Notes: generated by a model not told the origin, from the sequence alone. Counted from the stretch's first letter, positions 26,767 through 39,908 are shown. The stretch: 64,000 bases of DNA from Straminergon stramineum (GCA_963920665.1 OY987266.1:13831001-13895000); one strand, 5' to 3'. Numbers and translations: made by a program.

Positions 26767-28252
26767 CTAGAAGATAATAAGGTTGGATTCATTTGAGTGT
26801 AAACATAGATAAAGATTGTGGCCTTGCTTTGGGTGTAAGTATTTTGAAGAAGTTTTAGGCCTCAAAACACCACACTATTTTAGGGGATAAAATTCAAAAT
26901 TATCATACAATCATGAAGAAACAGTATAAAAAATTCATATCAAATACAAAATATGATTCAAAAACTTCACCATAAATATACATCATAGTACAAATCAAGT
27001 ACACAAAAATGGTTATTTAGTGTGGTCCATTTTAATTCACACGAGCACACACTATTATATATCACAGTAAAAAAATTGGACACTGATTATTCATCAAGTT
27101 TATTTGGCATTGATGGTAATTGTCGTGGAGAATGTTATTTCACATCTTGATATTTAGGATGGTATAATATTATAAATTATATTACTATTAAATTATACTC
27201 CGTATTACTTTTAATACTACTAAAAAATATGAATAATAATACAACATATGAGTATTTTATTATACAAGTGATACCCTAATTCTCTACTCTGTGAATTTGA
27301 ATATGGACCACATATAACAATTTACCGTATTGCCAATTATTCACCCATACTAAATAGCCATTTTAGTGTAGCAATCAGGTCTAAATGTTTCTATTCAATT
27401 TCACATTGCAAAGCATCTTTGAAAATAAATTATTCAGTTTTAACAAATCCAACCCAATGCTATTTTACGTTTCAAATCTCTATAATTATACATTCCTTCA
27501 TGCATCAAAGTGATAAAAGAATTGAAAATTAAAAAATAGATAAAATAGATTAAAAAAAAAGTTAATGATAATTCTCAAGTTGAATTCCGTGGCCACACTG
27601 ATCAGATTATGCCACAGAGGGAAAGGTGCACCCGAATTGTCAACAGCATCCCTCACAATCTGGAGTTCTGGACCCATGATTGTGTGTTCCTGGGCACTCA
27701 CTCAGTGAAGCCTTGTTTGAAGAGTTCGTAGAACTTATTATTACAGGTAACTTAGAGTAGAACTTCTCATCCTTCAGTTAAATAACACATAACAATATCA
27801 ATTTTTACTTGAATTATTCCTGTGATCCCCAAAATTCATTCTGTCCATCATACACTCAGTGAAATGATTTCCATTAAAAAAAAAAATCCCAAATTTAGTA
27901 TTTCTCCAGTTATATATAAGTTTCTTCTCAGATAGTACTTGCAAGTAGCTTCAGTCGTGTGTGCAAGAGTACAGTTTAAACAGGGAAAATTTAAGCATAA
28001 AGTCAATATGTTATTGAACCTGTACGATTGCAGTGACTCTGAAGGCACTGTAGTAGTGACTGTTGTAAGGGCCTACATTCTTCGGTTTCCAGAAATGCGG
28101 GCTGAAATCCATGATCCTTTACGTCCAAGTGAACATGATCAGACCGGACTTTGAGTAAGTCTTTTACCTTGTGATGAGAAAAGATTCTGAATCTTAAGTT
28201 AGTAAAAATGCAGTTGCATTCGGGCATCAACTACCAAATATAGTACATGGGA
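26767..28252. other. AT-rich DNA with a short coding-like patch
   Basis: Mostly AT-rich and featureless. On the minus strand 27701-27580 and about 28120-28020 read as protein-like text (for example VRDAVDNSGAPFPLWHN) that I cannot assign. They may be remains of one gene together with 30150-31010. Confidence 0.35.
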
Positions 28253-28261
28253 GAATTATTT

Positions 28262-28530
28262 GGAGGACGTTAAATCCTCCATTCGAACTGGGTCCCGCAG
28301 GGGCAGATTTACCATGGGAAAAACGCTGGAATTTTTTATTTTTTGCACATTTTTTATTTTTTGCAAATTCTGAATTCATATATGCAATCAGGGACCCCAA
28401 ATCAGATTGGAGAGGTCTAGAACATACCCTAGACAAGGCTCAAAATAGGGGGTAGTTTTTACTTTTACCCCGGATAAAACACAAAATGCCCCTGCGGGGC
28501 CCAGTCTGAATGGAGGATTTAATGTCCTGC
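28262..28530. mobile_element. MULE-type MITE with 9-bp target duplication, copy 1
   Basis: 269 bp. The 16-nt ends GGAGGACGTTAAATCC and GCAGGACATTAAATCC are inverted, extending into a longer imperfect TIR around GGGCCCAGT/ACTGGGTCCC. The nonamer GAATTATTT is repeated at 28253-28261 and 28531-28539. A 9-bp duplication with long TIRs is typical of Mutator-like elements. The interior has no coding capacity. Sister copy at 42371-42641. Confidence 0.85.
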
Positions 28531-28539
28531 GAATTATTT

Positions 28540-30149
28540 GACAACAGTATAGTCAATCAAATTGAAGACTACTTCCATGAGCAAAAACCTACCAAGTTTG
28601 GTCTTTGATATGTAGCAACTGAAATGGTACAAAGCAGTAGGGGAGTCATAGTAGCAAGGAGTTCTTCAGCTAACTACTTGTTCCTTGAGCTGTGAACAAA
28701 TTCTTCAACCAAAGCATAGCGGAGTTCTTTAGCAATTCAACACAAGCACTCCCCATGTAAGGTAAAACAACCATGAGGTGGAATTGGAGGCCTCAACATG
28801 CCCATGAGTTCCAGGCTGCCGAGAACGCAGAATTGTGGCACTGTTGCAGTCTAACGTGGCCGACATTGTGCCACATCAAAAAAAAATGAAATTTTTTTTT
28901 CAACTTATTTTTGCATATCAAAACTAAAATTTTATTTTTTTTGGTATTTATTTGATTGACAACAGCCAGCTGTTCCTAGATAGCATAGGGAATAGGTGGG
29001 GAACAAGCGGGGAACAACCCTGAAATGGGCATGTAGAGGCCTTAGATTTCCTCTAATGCCATTGTGGTCAGAAGACTCCATAGTCGACATCTATGGAATG
29101 ATCCCATTATGGGTTTTTTCAGACCCCATCGTGGGTTTTATTACTAAATGAGATTTGGACCACAATCAATGTCTTAGCTGACAGTAATGGAGTGATTAGT
29201 GAATGCATTAGGAACTTCTAACTTTTCAATGTAATTTCATTGTAGGAAGTGACTTTATTAGGCCTTTCACATTAAAAATTATTATGACTGCTTTAGGTGT
29301 GTAAGATGAGCATGATGGATACAAATTTTGTTGGTTCTGGGGTAATCTATAGACTCTTTTGGGCCATGATGGGCTGAACACTTCAAAAATTCATAGCAAA
29401 TTCATACTTTGTCAAAAAAATATAATTTCAAATGCTCTCATTGTTTCTCACATCTGTCTTTATGTGGAAAAAAAATGAAAAATTTCAGCAATGGCGTGAG
29501 TCCGAACTCCTAATTCTGACCACAATGGGCTGTTTTACCTTATCATTCACGAAGTTGAATTCATTCAGGGAATACTTACAGTGATGGCTTCCCTATTGGA
29601 TCTCCCCCCTAATAGCAATCAATGAAACAAGCTAATAAGGAACCTGTGCAATTAGATCTCGGTAGTACCACCTTCTCTAATATCACATCCTTTGTTTACA
29701 TTCACAAAAGGAAATATACAATTCAAAACTCCCTCTATATTCTCACTGGCACAAGAAATTGCATACAAGGTGATGCAGTAAGGAGAAATTTCATACCTTC
29801 TTGGCTGTTGTGACTAGCAACCCGACGTTTTACAAGTATAGAGCTCCATAAAACCACGTGCATCTTTAGACATTACTATTGTCACAATGTTATTGAATGA
29901 GCTCAAATTAATGATGTTCCATTTTCGTGACCTAAGATATAACATTAGATCTCATCAATGTATTTGGTTTCAAATACAATATTACTCAGAAGAATTGCGG
30001 CCTACATTGCAATGGAGTGTGAAAGAACAACACATGTCATGCAGCCACGTGGTATCATTGAAATTTCATTTTTGCACAATACAGTAGAAAATGGCAGTTT
30101 TTTTGACAATTTCCAAGAGCAAGGAACTTAGCCCTACCTGGAAAATCCA
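28540..30149. other. Intergenic repeat-derived DNA
   Basis: No gene. 29060-29530 is homologous to the flanks of the family C insertion at 34.27-35.23 kb, and TTAA at 29272-29275 marks the equivalent empty site. Confidence 0.6.
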
Positions 30150-31010
30150 TTATTGGAATCTTACGGAAAGTGAAGCCAGGGAGTTCCGAAAACTCCAAGA
30201 AGGCTGGTCGGGTTGAAGTACGTACCCCACACTATGCTCCCCGTAGCAGGCGGGTGGGGTCATTTCAAGTGAGGCCGGCATTTCGAAAGATTGCTGAAAC
30301 TCCGCAGCATTGCAGCCACAGATTGGATCCACTCTCTCTCCCATTTGACAGGCAACTGTACATGATCGTCTGCGCAAAGGAGCTCGAGAGACGGTTTTCG
30401 ACGAGGAACTCAAATTATGGTTCCGTTCGGAGTAGTACCCGATGTGGAGCCCAATGCCGCTTTGCACTTTCAGTTGCCCAGTCAAATTGAAGAACTCCGG
30501 GCATCTTCTGGAGGACGATGTGAATCCTGCGAGTTCATTGGTTTGAGACTCCGGCCTCACCCAACTGACAGAAGTGGACATGACCAAATTGTCAAGAAAA
30601 ATGAAGGGAATGATTCCTTCTAAATTTAAGAGACTAGAAAGAATAATCAGGAATTCATAAGAATAATAAGGAGTGATGCAGTAAAACACTTCGGACTGCC
30701 TGAATCGCTGCAGTGGCTGAGGTAACTTGCATACAAAGCATGTGGAATTGCGGTGAAAGCAGCTTCTGGATCACTTCCATCACATGAATCGAACGTCTTC
30801 CAAGTTCCAACTTGGCCAGGAGTTTGGGAAAAGTTGCGTCTAAAGCTCATGTCCCTGGTTTCATGCCAAAGTACAGGGCCGTAAGATTCTTGAAGGACTG
30901 AACTGACTGGAGGACTGCAAGTTATCTGAGGCTTGTTGATACCTGGCCAGGGTAAGTTACTGAGGATTGACAGTGCACGACACAATACCATCGTGATGCC
31001 CCACGGCAAA
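30150..31010 (-). pseudogene. Coding-like relic of unknown family
   Basis: A GC-richer island in AT-rich DNA with long minus-strand open frames (30689-30150, 179 codons; 31009-30647, 120 codons). Stretches such as GTWKTFDSCDGSDPEA and GERVDPICGCNAAEFQQ look like protein-coding text, and several frames carry plausible text in adjoining pieces, as in a frameshifted gene. I do not recognise a family and see no convincing start or exon chain. It could be a captured or dead gene fragment, or an expressed gene missed for lack of a homologue. Confidence 0.3.
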
Positions 31011-31021
31011 ACTGGTTTAAT

Positions 31022-31253
31022 TTAACCCCTACTGAACGACTAGGCGGACGTTTTTTGTCCGATGAATGACAAGGAATTCTCATGTGTACTAGGACAGAAG
31101 TGTAACTATTCATCCTCAGAATTAGGGGTGGAAAGGGGATATCATTTACAGTAGTTTGACTCCCAACGAGTATTTTTTATTCTTTTAAAGTAGATGATGT
31201 CACACGGTTTTAAAAGGGAGGATTTCCACGGTCACCTAGTGTTCAAGGGTTAA
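31022..31253. mobile_element. TTAA-inserted element, family D, copy 1
   Basis: 232 bp bounded by TTAA at 31022-31025 and 31250-31253. The ends TTAACCCCTACTGAACGAC and, inverted, TTAACCCTTGAACACTAGG are imperfect inverted repeats. Shares GGCGGACGTTTTTTGTCCG and GATGAATGACAAG with the copy at 52187. No coding capacity. Confidence 0.7.
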
Positions 31254-32789
31254 TCTACCATTTGGCAACTTGGGTTCATCTAGGTGTGGTTGGATGAAAA
31301 AGAGCCATGTGTAGTTTGTTCATAACATTATTAGCATTTGTTTGGGGGGTCCCTTTTGCCCCCCCCCCCCCTTCCAATCAGGAGTCCTCCATACTTGCAT
31401 GACCAATGAGTTTGTAGAAACTCTCACAACCCTGCAATATAGGTTACAACTAGCAAATGATCTTCTATGTATCATAACTAAAGTCTCCCCCTAGGTATAT
31501 ATGGAAGAATAATACCTCTACATGGGTGAGCCAATCTACTTGTTTAACAATGTTAAGTTGTCGACAAGAATTGCACATCCAAATCATGTGTCCAAATCAT
31601 GTGTCCAAATTGTGCATCTAAATTAGGTCACATAGTTTAGGAGTAGGAGAAAGCAAGGGCTATAATTGTTGAATACAATTTTGAACCTACAAGGCTAGAT
31701 AGGCAAAAACTAATTCTGAAAAATATTAGAAATGAAAACCAACAAACTAATTTGTATTCCTATGAAATATTGAAATTTATGAATTTTTCATAATTTCCCA
31801 TTGGAGTTGAAATTGCACTTGATAAGCTTCATTTTCATTAGTTGGACTCAAATTCCAAAATATCATTTTTGAATCTAAAATTCACATCAATATAAATAGC
31901 AAGAAATGGTCAAAATACACTAGAGGGGGGATTTGTGGATTCAACCTCTTCTTCTTTAGAAAAGTTAATAATATTGTAATGAGGGAATTTGCAATACTAT
32001 TCACTAAAATGTATTCAACCAACTTCCAATAATAATATTGTATGAAAAATGATTTTTTCATCCTACAATCTTAAGTGAAGTTTTCCATTAGACACTTATT
32101 GTCCACAAAACCCTTTATGGTCAACTTAAGGGGGGTGAAACCCAAACCACCACTTTTGGCAATAGGGCCTAGTAGTTAATATTATTAAAATAATTAATTT
32201 TTTCATATTTTCTTGTTGGCAAGTGAAAGAAGGTTCCAACACACTAAAGAACACGACATTCGAATACAATATGCAAAAGATTTAAAGGAATAAAGTTTGG
32301 TTCTAAAGTTATTTCTTTCACATAATTTAGTATATAGCAGATTTTGGAGATGTACACGGAGTGAAGCCAGTGGTTTAGGGTCAATGCTGCATTTAGGGTG
32401 TCCACCTTCTATGCAGCATCAAGTGTGACGATTTTGACATTGAGACTTTTTGTATGCTTCCTGCTTCAAGGTGTGTGGGATACTATATCTGTACCACAGC
32501 ATAGTACTTTGAACTTGAACTTGAGAAAATTCTCCTCAGGGAGGTAAGAACCAAAATTCATTCCCAAGCTTCAAACACCACAGTTCACTGCCACTCACTT
32601 CTGCAGAACTTATCATTGAAAAGGGGATCCTTACAGTGAATAAAATGGGCTTCTATGCAGGCATTTTGTTTTTAGCGATAATTCGCACACCCTGCCAAAT
32701 ATTGGCCCCTGTGCTGTCATCCCTCCAAATTTAGACCAGTGCAGCACAGCCAGCAAACTGCCACACGGCCAAAAAAAACCCTGCTTCTA
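31254..32789. other. AT-rich intergenic DNA
   Basis: No gene or bounded element seen; contains a poly-C run near 31362-31372. Confidence 0.5.
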
Positions 32790-33291
32790 TGACTTCTCAG
32801 CCAACTCCAATCCTTGAATTAACTGATAAGTTCTTCCCAAATTTCCCATAGGGCATGATACCTTCCTAGCCAACCCCAATCCTTGAATTAATTGATAATT
32901 TCTTCCCCAATTTCCCATAGGGCATAATACCTTCCTAGCCAACCCCAATTCTTGAATTAATTGATAAGTCTTTCCCAAATTTCCCACAAGCATGATACCT
33001 TCCCAACCAACCCCAATCCTTGAATTAATTGATAAGTTCTTCCCAAATTTCCCATAGGGCATAATACCTTCCTAGCCAACCCCAATCCTTGAATTAACTA
33101 ATAAGTCCTTCCCAAATTTCCCATAAAGCATAATACCTTCCCAGCCAACCCCAATCCTTGATTTAACTGATATTAATTCCTTCCCAAATTTCCCACAAAG
33201 CATAAAACCTTCCCTACCAACTCCAATCCTTGAATAAACTCCTAATTCCTACACAAATTTTCAACAAAGCATAATACCTTTCCAGCATGGA
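32790..33291. repeat. Tandem array of about seven 68-72-bp units
   Basis: The motif CCAACYCCAATCCTTGA recurs at 32801, 32870, 32939, 33007, 33076, 33145 and 33217, each followed by a TTCCCAAATTTCCCA segment. Units become more diverged toward the right end. The open frame across it is a by-product of the ~69-bp period (divisible by three). Confidence 0.9.
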
Positions 33292-33680
33292 AAAGACCAT
33301 TGACTTGTTATACAATGTCAGTTATATGATGTGAATTCAATATAACAAAGAAAAAAGGGTGTAGAAATTCTGTAATTTTCCATGGGCCTGGGCAACACTT
33401 TTGGCTATCACCATTGACTTACTTGGTTCCAGTGGGGTCAAAGGAATCATCTGTTGTAGCTAGCACACGTGTGTCTTCACACGAAAGTCATCCTTTTTCT
33501 GAATAGACTAATCAATTTGCAGGTGACTTTGAAGTCCTCCTCAAGGAAAGGTACAAACTACAAGGACAACCTTTGTGGGGTGTTTCTTTTGAGTGGACAT
33601 AATTAACATTGGTTACCAATGAGGCAAGGGGTTCCTTTTGCATCCTTGAAAAGATGACCCCTACTGTGAACAAAATTGTC

Positions 33681-33971
33681 TTTTATGACTCCTCAGCCAA
33701 TCCCAGTCCTGGAATTCAATGATAACTTCTTTCTAGGTATCTAACAAAGCACCTATAATACTTTCCCAGCGTGGGGATGACCATTGCTTGGTTATATAAT
33801 GTTGTGGATGGTCACTGCAGAGGGACTTTTATGACTCCTCAGCCAATCCCAGTCCTGAAATTCAATGATAACTTCTTTCTAGGTATCTAGCAAAGCACCT
33901 ATAATACTTTCCCAGCATGGGGATGACCATTGCCTAGTTATATAATGTTGTGGATGGTCACTGCAGAGGGA
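33681..33971. repeat. Tandem duplication of a 146-bp unit
   Basis: Two nearly identical 146-bp copies (33681-33826 and 33827-33971) differing at a handful of bases. The unit contains a diverged version of the 69-bp motif from the array just upstream, so both come from one repeat lineage. Confidence 0.9.
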
Positions 33972-34432
33972 CACCAAAGTCCACTCCCCCTCTCCAAATT
34001 GGAAAAAAAATACAACACGTGGAAAAATAATTGAAGGTTCTTTAACATACATTTCAGATGTTGCAATTAGATGAAATTATCTTGTTTCATGCAATACTCT
34101 GATTTGGCCTTTTAGTTTGAAAAGGCCAAAGTTATACCAAAGATTTATCACTTAGGATAAGATAAATCAATGGCCTATGAAAACAAAGCATCCATAACAA
34201 ACACATAGGGAATGACCCAACATTACAGTCTAACATCAATCAATGACAAACTTTTTCAATAAACAATATTTGGGCTACATTAGGTTGAATTAGTGGCCAC
34301 AATCAATGTCTTGGATGATGGCAATTGATGGAGTGATTAGTGACTACAATAGGAACTTCCATCTAAGTTGTAGAAATTCATCATAGGAAGTGTCTTTTTA
34401 AGGCATTCATGTTGTGCCCATGTTACCCCTAA

Positions 34433-35022
34433 AGGACCATAAGGCCACCACATGGCTTCTGCAACTACATTTGTTCAAAATTCGGAATGTGAACCTCACT
34501 AATAGTCCGTGACCATCAAAGAGACCCTAGATGATTATTTTTGTTGAATCCATCAATACAATCTGATCGAGAAATGATTGAGTGAGCAATTTTTGGTGAA
34601 TTTTTTGAGAATAGGAAATTACTCTGGCTAACACTTCACATGCTCATATCTTTTTTTCCAAACCTCAAAATGATTTGAAAAAAATTACACACCTAAATCA
34701 TGATGATATGTACTTGTGGAAAAAAAGTCAGAGTTTTTGGATCACTTTTGAGCATTCCGATTTCAACATTCCAATTTCAGCACATGTGCAAAGTTCCGTT
34801 GAATTGGATATCTTTCATCAATTTTGTCAACAATGGCATTTTCTCAAAAATTGTGCAATTTTGTTGATTTTTTTTCCATAGGAAAGCTACATAAGTCTTT
34901 TTACATTTCAACGGTGGCGATCATCAAAATCATATCACACATTTGAGAAATTATGCTTGTTACAAGAGCTAGTGAAGAAAACAAGAGCTTTGCTCAAACA
35001 CCCCTAGTCCTTTAGGGGTTAA
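34433..35022. mobile_element. TTAA-inserted element, family C, short copy
   Basis: About 590 bp from TTACCCCTAAAGGACC to GTCCTTTAGGGGTTAA. Flanking sequence on both sides matches 29060-29530, where the element is absent and one TTAA (29272-29275) sits at the junction. The interior is AT-rich without a transposase frame. Confidence 0.8.
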
Positions 35023-37230
35023 GAAATATTGTGTGTTTTAGGTGAATAAGATAACCATTATGGATACACATTTTGTTGATTTGGGGTAGTGCAAAGACTC
35101 ATTTGGGCCAATTGGGTAACACACTTCAAAAAGCCATAAAAGAATTCATTTTTTGTTAAAAAAATAAAATTTCAATCACTATCCCCATTTCTCACATTTG
35201 TCTTTGTAAAGAATTTAAAAAAAAATGAATAATGCCAAGAGGACAAACCAGTCATTCTGCCTCTCATAGTCTGGTTTACCTTACAGGGTACACTGATATT
35301 TTCTTGCAATGGTCTAAAGCGTCAGTCTAGACGCTTGATTCAAACACTAAAAATAAATAAATAAAATATACTTTTGCCTCTTGCAATGAATTCCGTTTCA
35401 TTTGTTTCATAAAATAAAATACATTGAAAATAAAAAAAGAAGGAAGTTATGACATCGCCGTACTACAATGAACAACCGCGAAAAGGTTTATTTCCGTGCC
35501 ACCCGAGTCACGAGTTCACCACAGACCCCAAAATGCAAAGATAATGACCCGAATCAGGAAAAATGCAGGATCCCAGTGGGCAGAGGAGAAAGAGGGAAAT
35601 CACATTTTACAAGATTCATCTATGTCCCAGTAATGAAGTGTGGCTGAGTTCCACATCATTCAGCATATTCCATGTCCGATAGCAAACAAACTTTTACAAT
35701 ATTAAAAACATGTTACTAAATTAATTTGATTCCAAAGTCACAGAAAAGAATCGTTCTTCCCGAGGCAGTGCCTTGTACCCAAGTCGACGTCGGCGAAAAC
35801 CTCGATCGACAGCGACACCAGTCCCTCACTGATCGTGTCGCATTGACCTGAAATTTTATACCTGTACACAATCTCCCGAAATTTCGCAGCCGCTGGCTAC
35901 TGGTGATGCCGCTGAATTCCTGCAGCTCGATCTCGCTCGGCCCCACGGATCCCACTCCTCCCAGCTACCTGTAGCCAGCTGCGGTTGAAAGTGTGTGAAC
36001 CGTGAACTAAGTTACTGTGGAAATGTTCCAAAAGCGAGTAGTTTATAGTTTTCCAGGTACCTGATTCGATGGCAAGCAAGCCAGAGCTCCTGACGAAAGG
36101 ACCTTGGAAGTCCCTTGCGACGGAGTCTGGGCGCGAGACTCATCGCGGCACTACAAGTCTACAAAGAAAAGCAACCACACACAGCCGCTGCCTGCTTAAG
36201 TGCGATGCTTGGGCATTGACGGAGTTTCCGAGGTTGATAGTTGGGGAGTTGAAGTACCGAGATCACCATTTCGGTGCAGTCTGTGCCTCTGTGGTGTCAG
36301 GAATCAATGGAGTGGAGTACATAAACTGGGTGATATATCGGAAGTACCATTTGGTGCACAGCAAATTTGGCTGCTGATCAACACTAGCCTGGATGTGACC
36401 GACTGACTGAATTATTTACAGTTGCTGCTGGCTAGCCAGTTGAGCGGTACGCTGTCCTGTTTGAAATGGTCTTGAATGGGAACTCGTAGTTTGAGTGTAG
36501 TTGAGGTTATTTTGGTCCGAGTATGTTTGCGTTTTTATGTGTCTTTGCAATGTCCTTCACCACTTCAGGTTTTTTGCTTCGGATAATTTCATACGAACTT
36601 CGATTCTGAGGTAGCTAGCGCTGATTCTGTGTGTATGCACTTTAATGGGGGTTAGATATCGTAATAATAATATTTTATTTTATGGCGCACAGAACAGAGT
36701 GCTGCACTGTCTAGAAGTATGGACGGCGGAATCGATTTGAAAGGCTCCTGTAAATTGAGCTTACTCTTAGTACATTGACCAAGTAGGAATTCAATTGTTG
36801 ATGCCTAGAAAGCTGTCCACAATGCGATTCCGCGTTCGTTTTCAGACTGTATACAAAGAGTAGACTAGAGAATACTTCCATTACTCAAAGAACTATTCGG
36901 TCAATGGACAAGCTGTTTTCTCTGCTCGAATGTACTAAAGGTTGTAGTTTTCGAAGAGCACCTGATTTCTTAGTCCAATCTAGAAAAATGAGTCCACCAA
37001 TTTTCTTCACTATCAGGACTTGCTGACTGATGACGCTGAAAGAACACAATTATCGCGTTCTGCAATTCAAGCAGGCGATCAAGCCACTTTCCACCGCCGC
37101 ACAATTCACATGAATTCCTATAAAATGTTACCATCAATCTCACTTCAGGAGCTCTTGATTTCACCTAATTCTCATGAAATCGGGCGACTGATCCTTGCTT
37201 GTGTTCCACCAGGTTTACAAGCTTCGCAGA
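35023..37230. other. Upstream region of the ammonium transporter
   Basis: 35028-35260 continues the duplicated sequence flanking the family C element. 35740-36400 is GC-richer with short frames on both strands (for example a Met-started frame at 36069) that could be 5' UTR exons of the transporter; nothing decisive. A good acceptor (TTCCACCAG, ending 37212) lies just before the AMT start, so an upstream non-coding exon is likely. Confidence 0.4.
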
Positions 37231-39908
37231 ATGTCGTCAGGAGTTCCATCCGCGTACAACAACACGGGCGGCGTGATCCCCGACTGGCTGAACAAAGGCG
37301 ACAATGCCTGGCAGCTCACCGCTGGCACTCTCGTCGGCCTCCAATCCGTCCCCGGCCTAGTAATCCTCTACGGCAGCATCGTCAAAAAGAAATGGGCCGT
37401 GAACTCCGCCTTCATGGCCTTCTACGCCTTCGCGGCCGTCCTCCTCTGCTGGGTGATCTGGGCGTACAAGATGTCGTTCGGGGAGAAGCTGCTCCCCTTC
37501 TGGGGCAAGGCGGGGACTGTCCTGAGCTACAAAACCTTGCTCACCCAAGCCCTGCTGCCAGCCACTGTGCACTACCACCATGATGGGACGCTCGAGACGT
37601 CGGCCTTGGCACCGTTGTATCCGCTGGCCACCATGGTGTACTTCCAGTTCGTGTTCGCGGCGATCACGCTGGTGCTGCTCGCGGGGGCGCTGTTGGGAAG
37701 AATGAACTTCCGAGCGTGGATGCTGTTCGTGCCCTTGTGGCTTACATTCTCATACACTGTGGGAGCGTTTAGTCTCTGGGGAGGCGGGTTTCTGTTCCAA
37801 TGGGGAGTTATTGACTACTCGGGAGGATACGTTATTCATCTCTCCTCGGGAGTCGGCGGCTTCGTCGCCGCGTTCTGGGTAAGTTCAACACACTTTGCAT
37901 AATCGATCGATTTTCATGATATTTTATGACACTAATTTTAAGCAATTTGAATTCCTGGGATTTTCTGAGAGTTGTTTTAAGCAATTATTTCAATTCCTGA
38001 GATTTTCGGGGAGTTGTGTTAAGCAATTTTCCGGAGATTTTTCTGAGGCCAGAGAGTTTTGAGGTGATCGTGTCCCTGTGGTTTCATTGGAAGAGTTGAA
38101 GAGGTTCCTGAGATTTCTGAGTTGTTTTAGGCAATTTTGATTACTGAGATTATCTGAGAGTTGTATTAAGCAATTTTCCTGAGATTTTTCCGTGGTTGGA
38201 GTTTTTAGATGATTGTGTCCCGCTGGTTTCATTGGAAGAGATTTTAGAGCCATTTTCGTCCACAGCAGTCTTAGTTGGTGTCCTGTATTCATTGGAGTGC
38301 AGAATCTTGATTGTGTATGAGAACAGATGTGACAAAAAAGCACCCTGTTTTGCACTACTTTCCGTTTCGTTAAAGGAAAGATTTCATGTCTCTTTGTTCG
38401 GAATACTAGTTCCCTGCGTCAGATAGTCTCCTAAGAAAAGCAACATAGGATTGGTAATAGCCAATGAGAAATAAGTTTCTCTCAGAACCCAAAAATGCGT
38501 ACCGACTAGGCTACACTCAACAGAGTCTTCGTTCCGAAGGTCAACGTTAAGTTTCTTCTGGTTCCATGTTACAACGTCGACGACCGAGCTTCAATTTTGC
38601 AAGACCACAGATGTACCATGCAACAAAAAATGGTTATCTTGGTGTGAATTCCGACAACAGAAATCTGTGGTGAATTACTAATTCGGGAACCCAATCGATC
38701 TGCAAGTGTGATCCCAGTAGAGCTTTCTTCTAAGGGAGCTTCAATTTTCTGTCCCCATCATGTGTGCAGGTTGGGCCGCGCTTGACCCGCGACCGGGAGC
38801 GCTTCCCTCCGAACAACGTCCTGCTCATGCTCGCCGGCGCAGGCCTGCTCTGGTTGGGCTGGGCGGGCTTCAACGGCGGTGACCCGTACGCCGCTAACAT
38901 CGACGCGTCCATCGCCGTCCTCAACACGAACGTGTGCGCCGCGGCCAGTTTGCTCATGTGGACGGTCATGGACGTGATGGTGTTCGGGAAGCCTTCCGTC
39001 ATCGGCGCCGTGCAAGGCATGATCACAGGTCTCGTCGTCATCACGCCCGCCGCAGGTACACCTCCGTTCACCCCGCAAACAGTCTCCCATTCTCGCAACC
39101 TGCTACCGAATTTGTGCAAATTTCCTTACCCGGTTCAAATTCTCGCATGAATTCGTTTTGGGTTACCAATTAGGAACAAATCAGGCTAAAATTTGCAGAT
39201 TCCCTCAGGCGGTTGAAATTCTCTGACGAACTCGAATTGGGTCTGACGAATTTGTATTGGGTTACCAATTTGTTACCTATCGGGCTACCAAATTATCAAA
39301 ATTTCCCTCTCCGATTGAAATTCAGTGTCTGACGAATCCGAATTGTGTTCTGTTGAAATTCTATTCCACCAGGAGTGGTGCAATGCTGGGCGGCAATCGT
39401 GATGGGAATTTGCGCCGGTAGCATCCCATGGTTCACGATGATGGTGATGCACAAGCGCTGGTGGCTTCTCCAACGAGTCGACGACACACTAGGCGTCTTC
39501 CACACGCACGCAGTTGCGGGGTTCCTAGGCGGCTCGCTCACGGGCTTATTCGCAGAGCCTACCCTCTGCAACTACTTCCTGTCCGTTACCAACGAGCAGG
39601 GCGGATTCTACGGCGGCGTGGGGGGCAACCAGTTCGGGAAGCAGCTGGCCGGCGCATGCTTCATCATCGGCTGGAACGTGGTGGTGACGAGCATCATTCT
39701 GAACGTGATTCGTCTCATTGTGCCGTTGCGCATGACGGACGAGCACATGATGGTGGGAGACGACGCTGTCCACGGAGAAGAGGCGTACGCGCTTTGGGGC
39801 GACGGGGAAAAGTATGACATCACTAAGCACGGCGCCTCCGATTATGATGATACCAACCACGGGATTGAGGACGGGAACAATTCGCGCGGGCCCACTGTTA
39901 CGCTTTGA
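37231..39908 (+). CDS. AMT2: AMT2-type (MEP subfamily) ammonium transporter
   Basis: Complete 489-residue ammonium transporter of the plant AMT2/MEP branch, expected in the plasma membrane with 11 membrane helices. Exons 37231-37878, 38770-39055, 39373-39908; phases join. Text such as [40 protein letters not shown] and [19 protein letters not shown] matches AMT2 rather than AMT1. The conduction residues are present: D195 in [14 protein letters not shown], twin histidines H203 (same motif) and H357 (VFHTHAVAG), spaced 8 and 154 residues like D160/H168/H318 of E. coli AmtB. The cytosolic tail keeps the regulatory [25 protein letters not shown] segment. Exons are GC-rich compared with introns. 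Intron 1 (891 nt) contains a ~147-bp internal repeat. Start taken at the Met 16 residues before WLNKGD, as in homologues; a longer in-frame start at 37195 is possible but would read through a likely acceptor. Confidence 0.96.
37940..38250 (+). repeat. Imperfect ~147-bp duplication in AMT2 intron 1
   Basis: TTAAGCAATTTTCC recurs at 38019 and 38166, each followed by a G-rich segment ending GGTTTCATTGGAAGAG. A shorter unit around GATTTTCTGAGAGTTGT also repeats. Purely intronic. Confidence 0.75.

Noticed and set aside
32787..33062. 91-codon minus-strand open frame with repeating protein text
   Set aside because: It lies in the ~69-bp tandem array, whose period is a multiple of three; the repeats, not a protein, explain it.
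32790..33291. CRISPR-like array
   Set aside because: Units are contiguous and diverged without unique spacers, in a plant nuclear sequence.
37357..37581. Minus-strand open frame over AMT2 exon 1 (also 38730-39119 and 39546-40088)
   Set aside because: Shadows of GC-rich AMT2 exons; the plus-strand frame matches a known family throughout.
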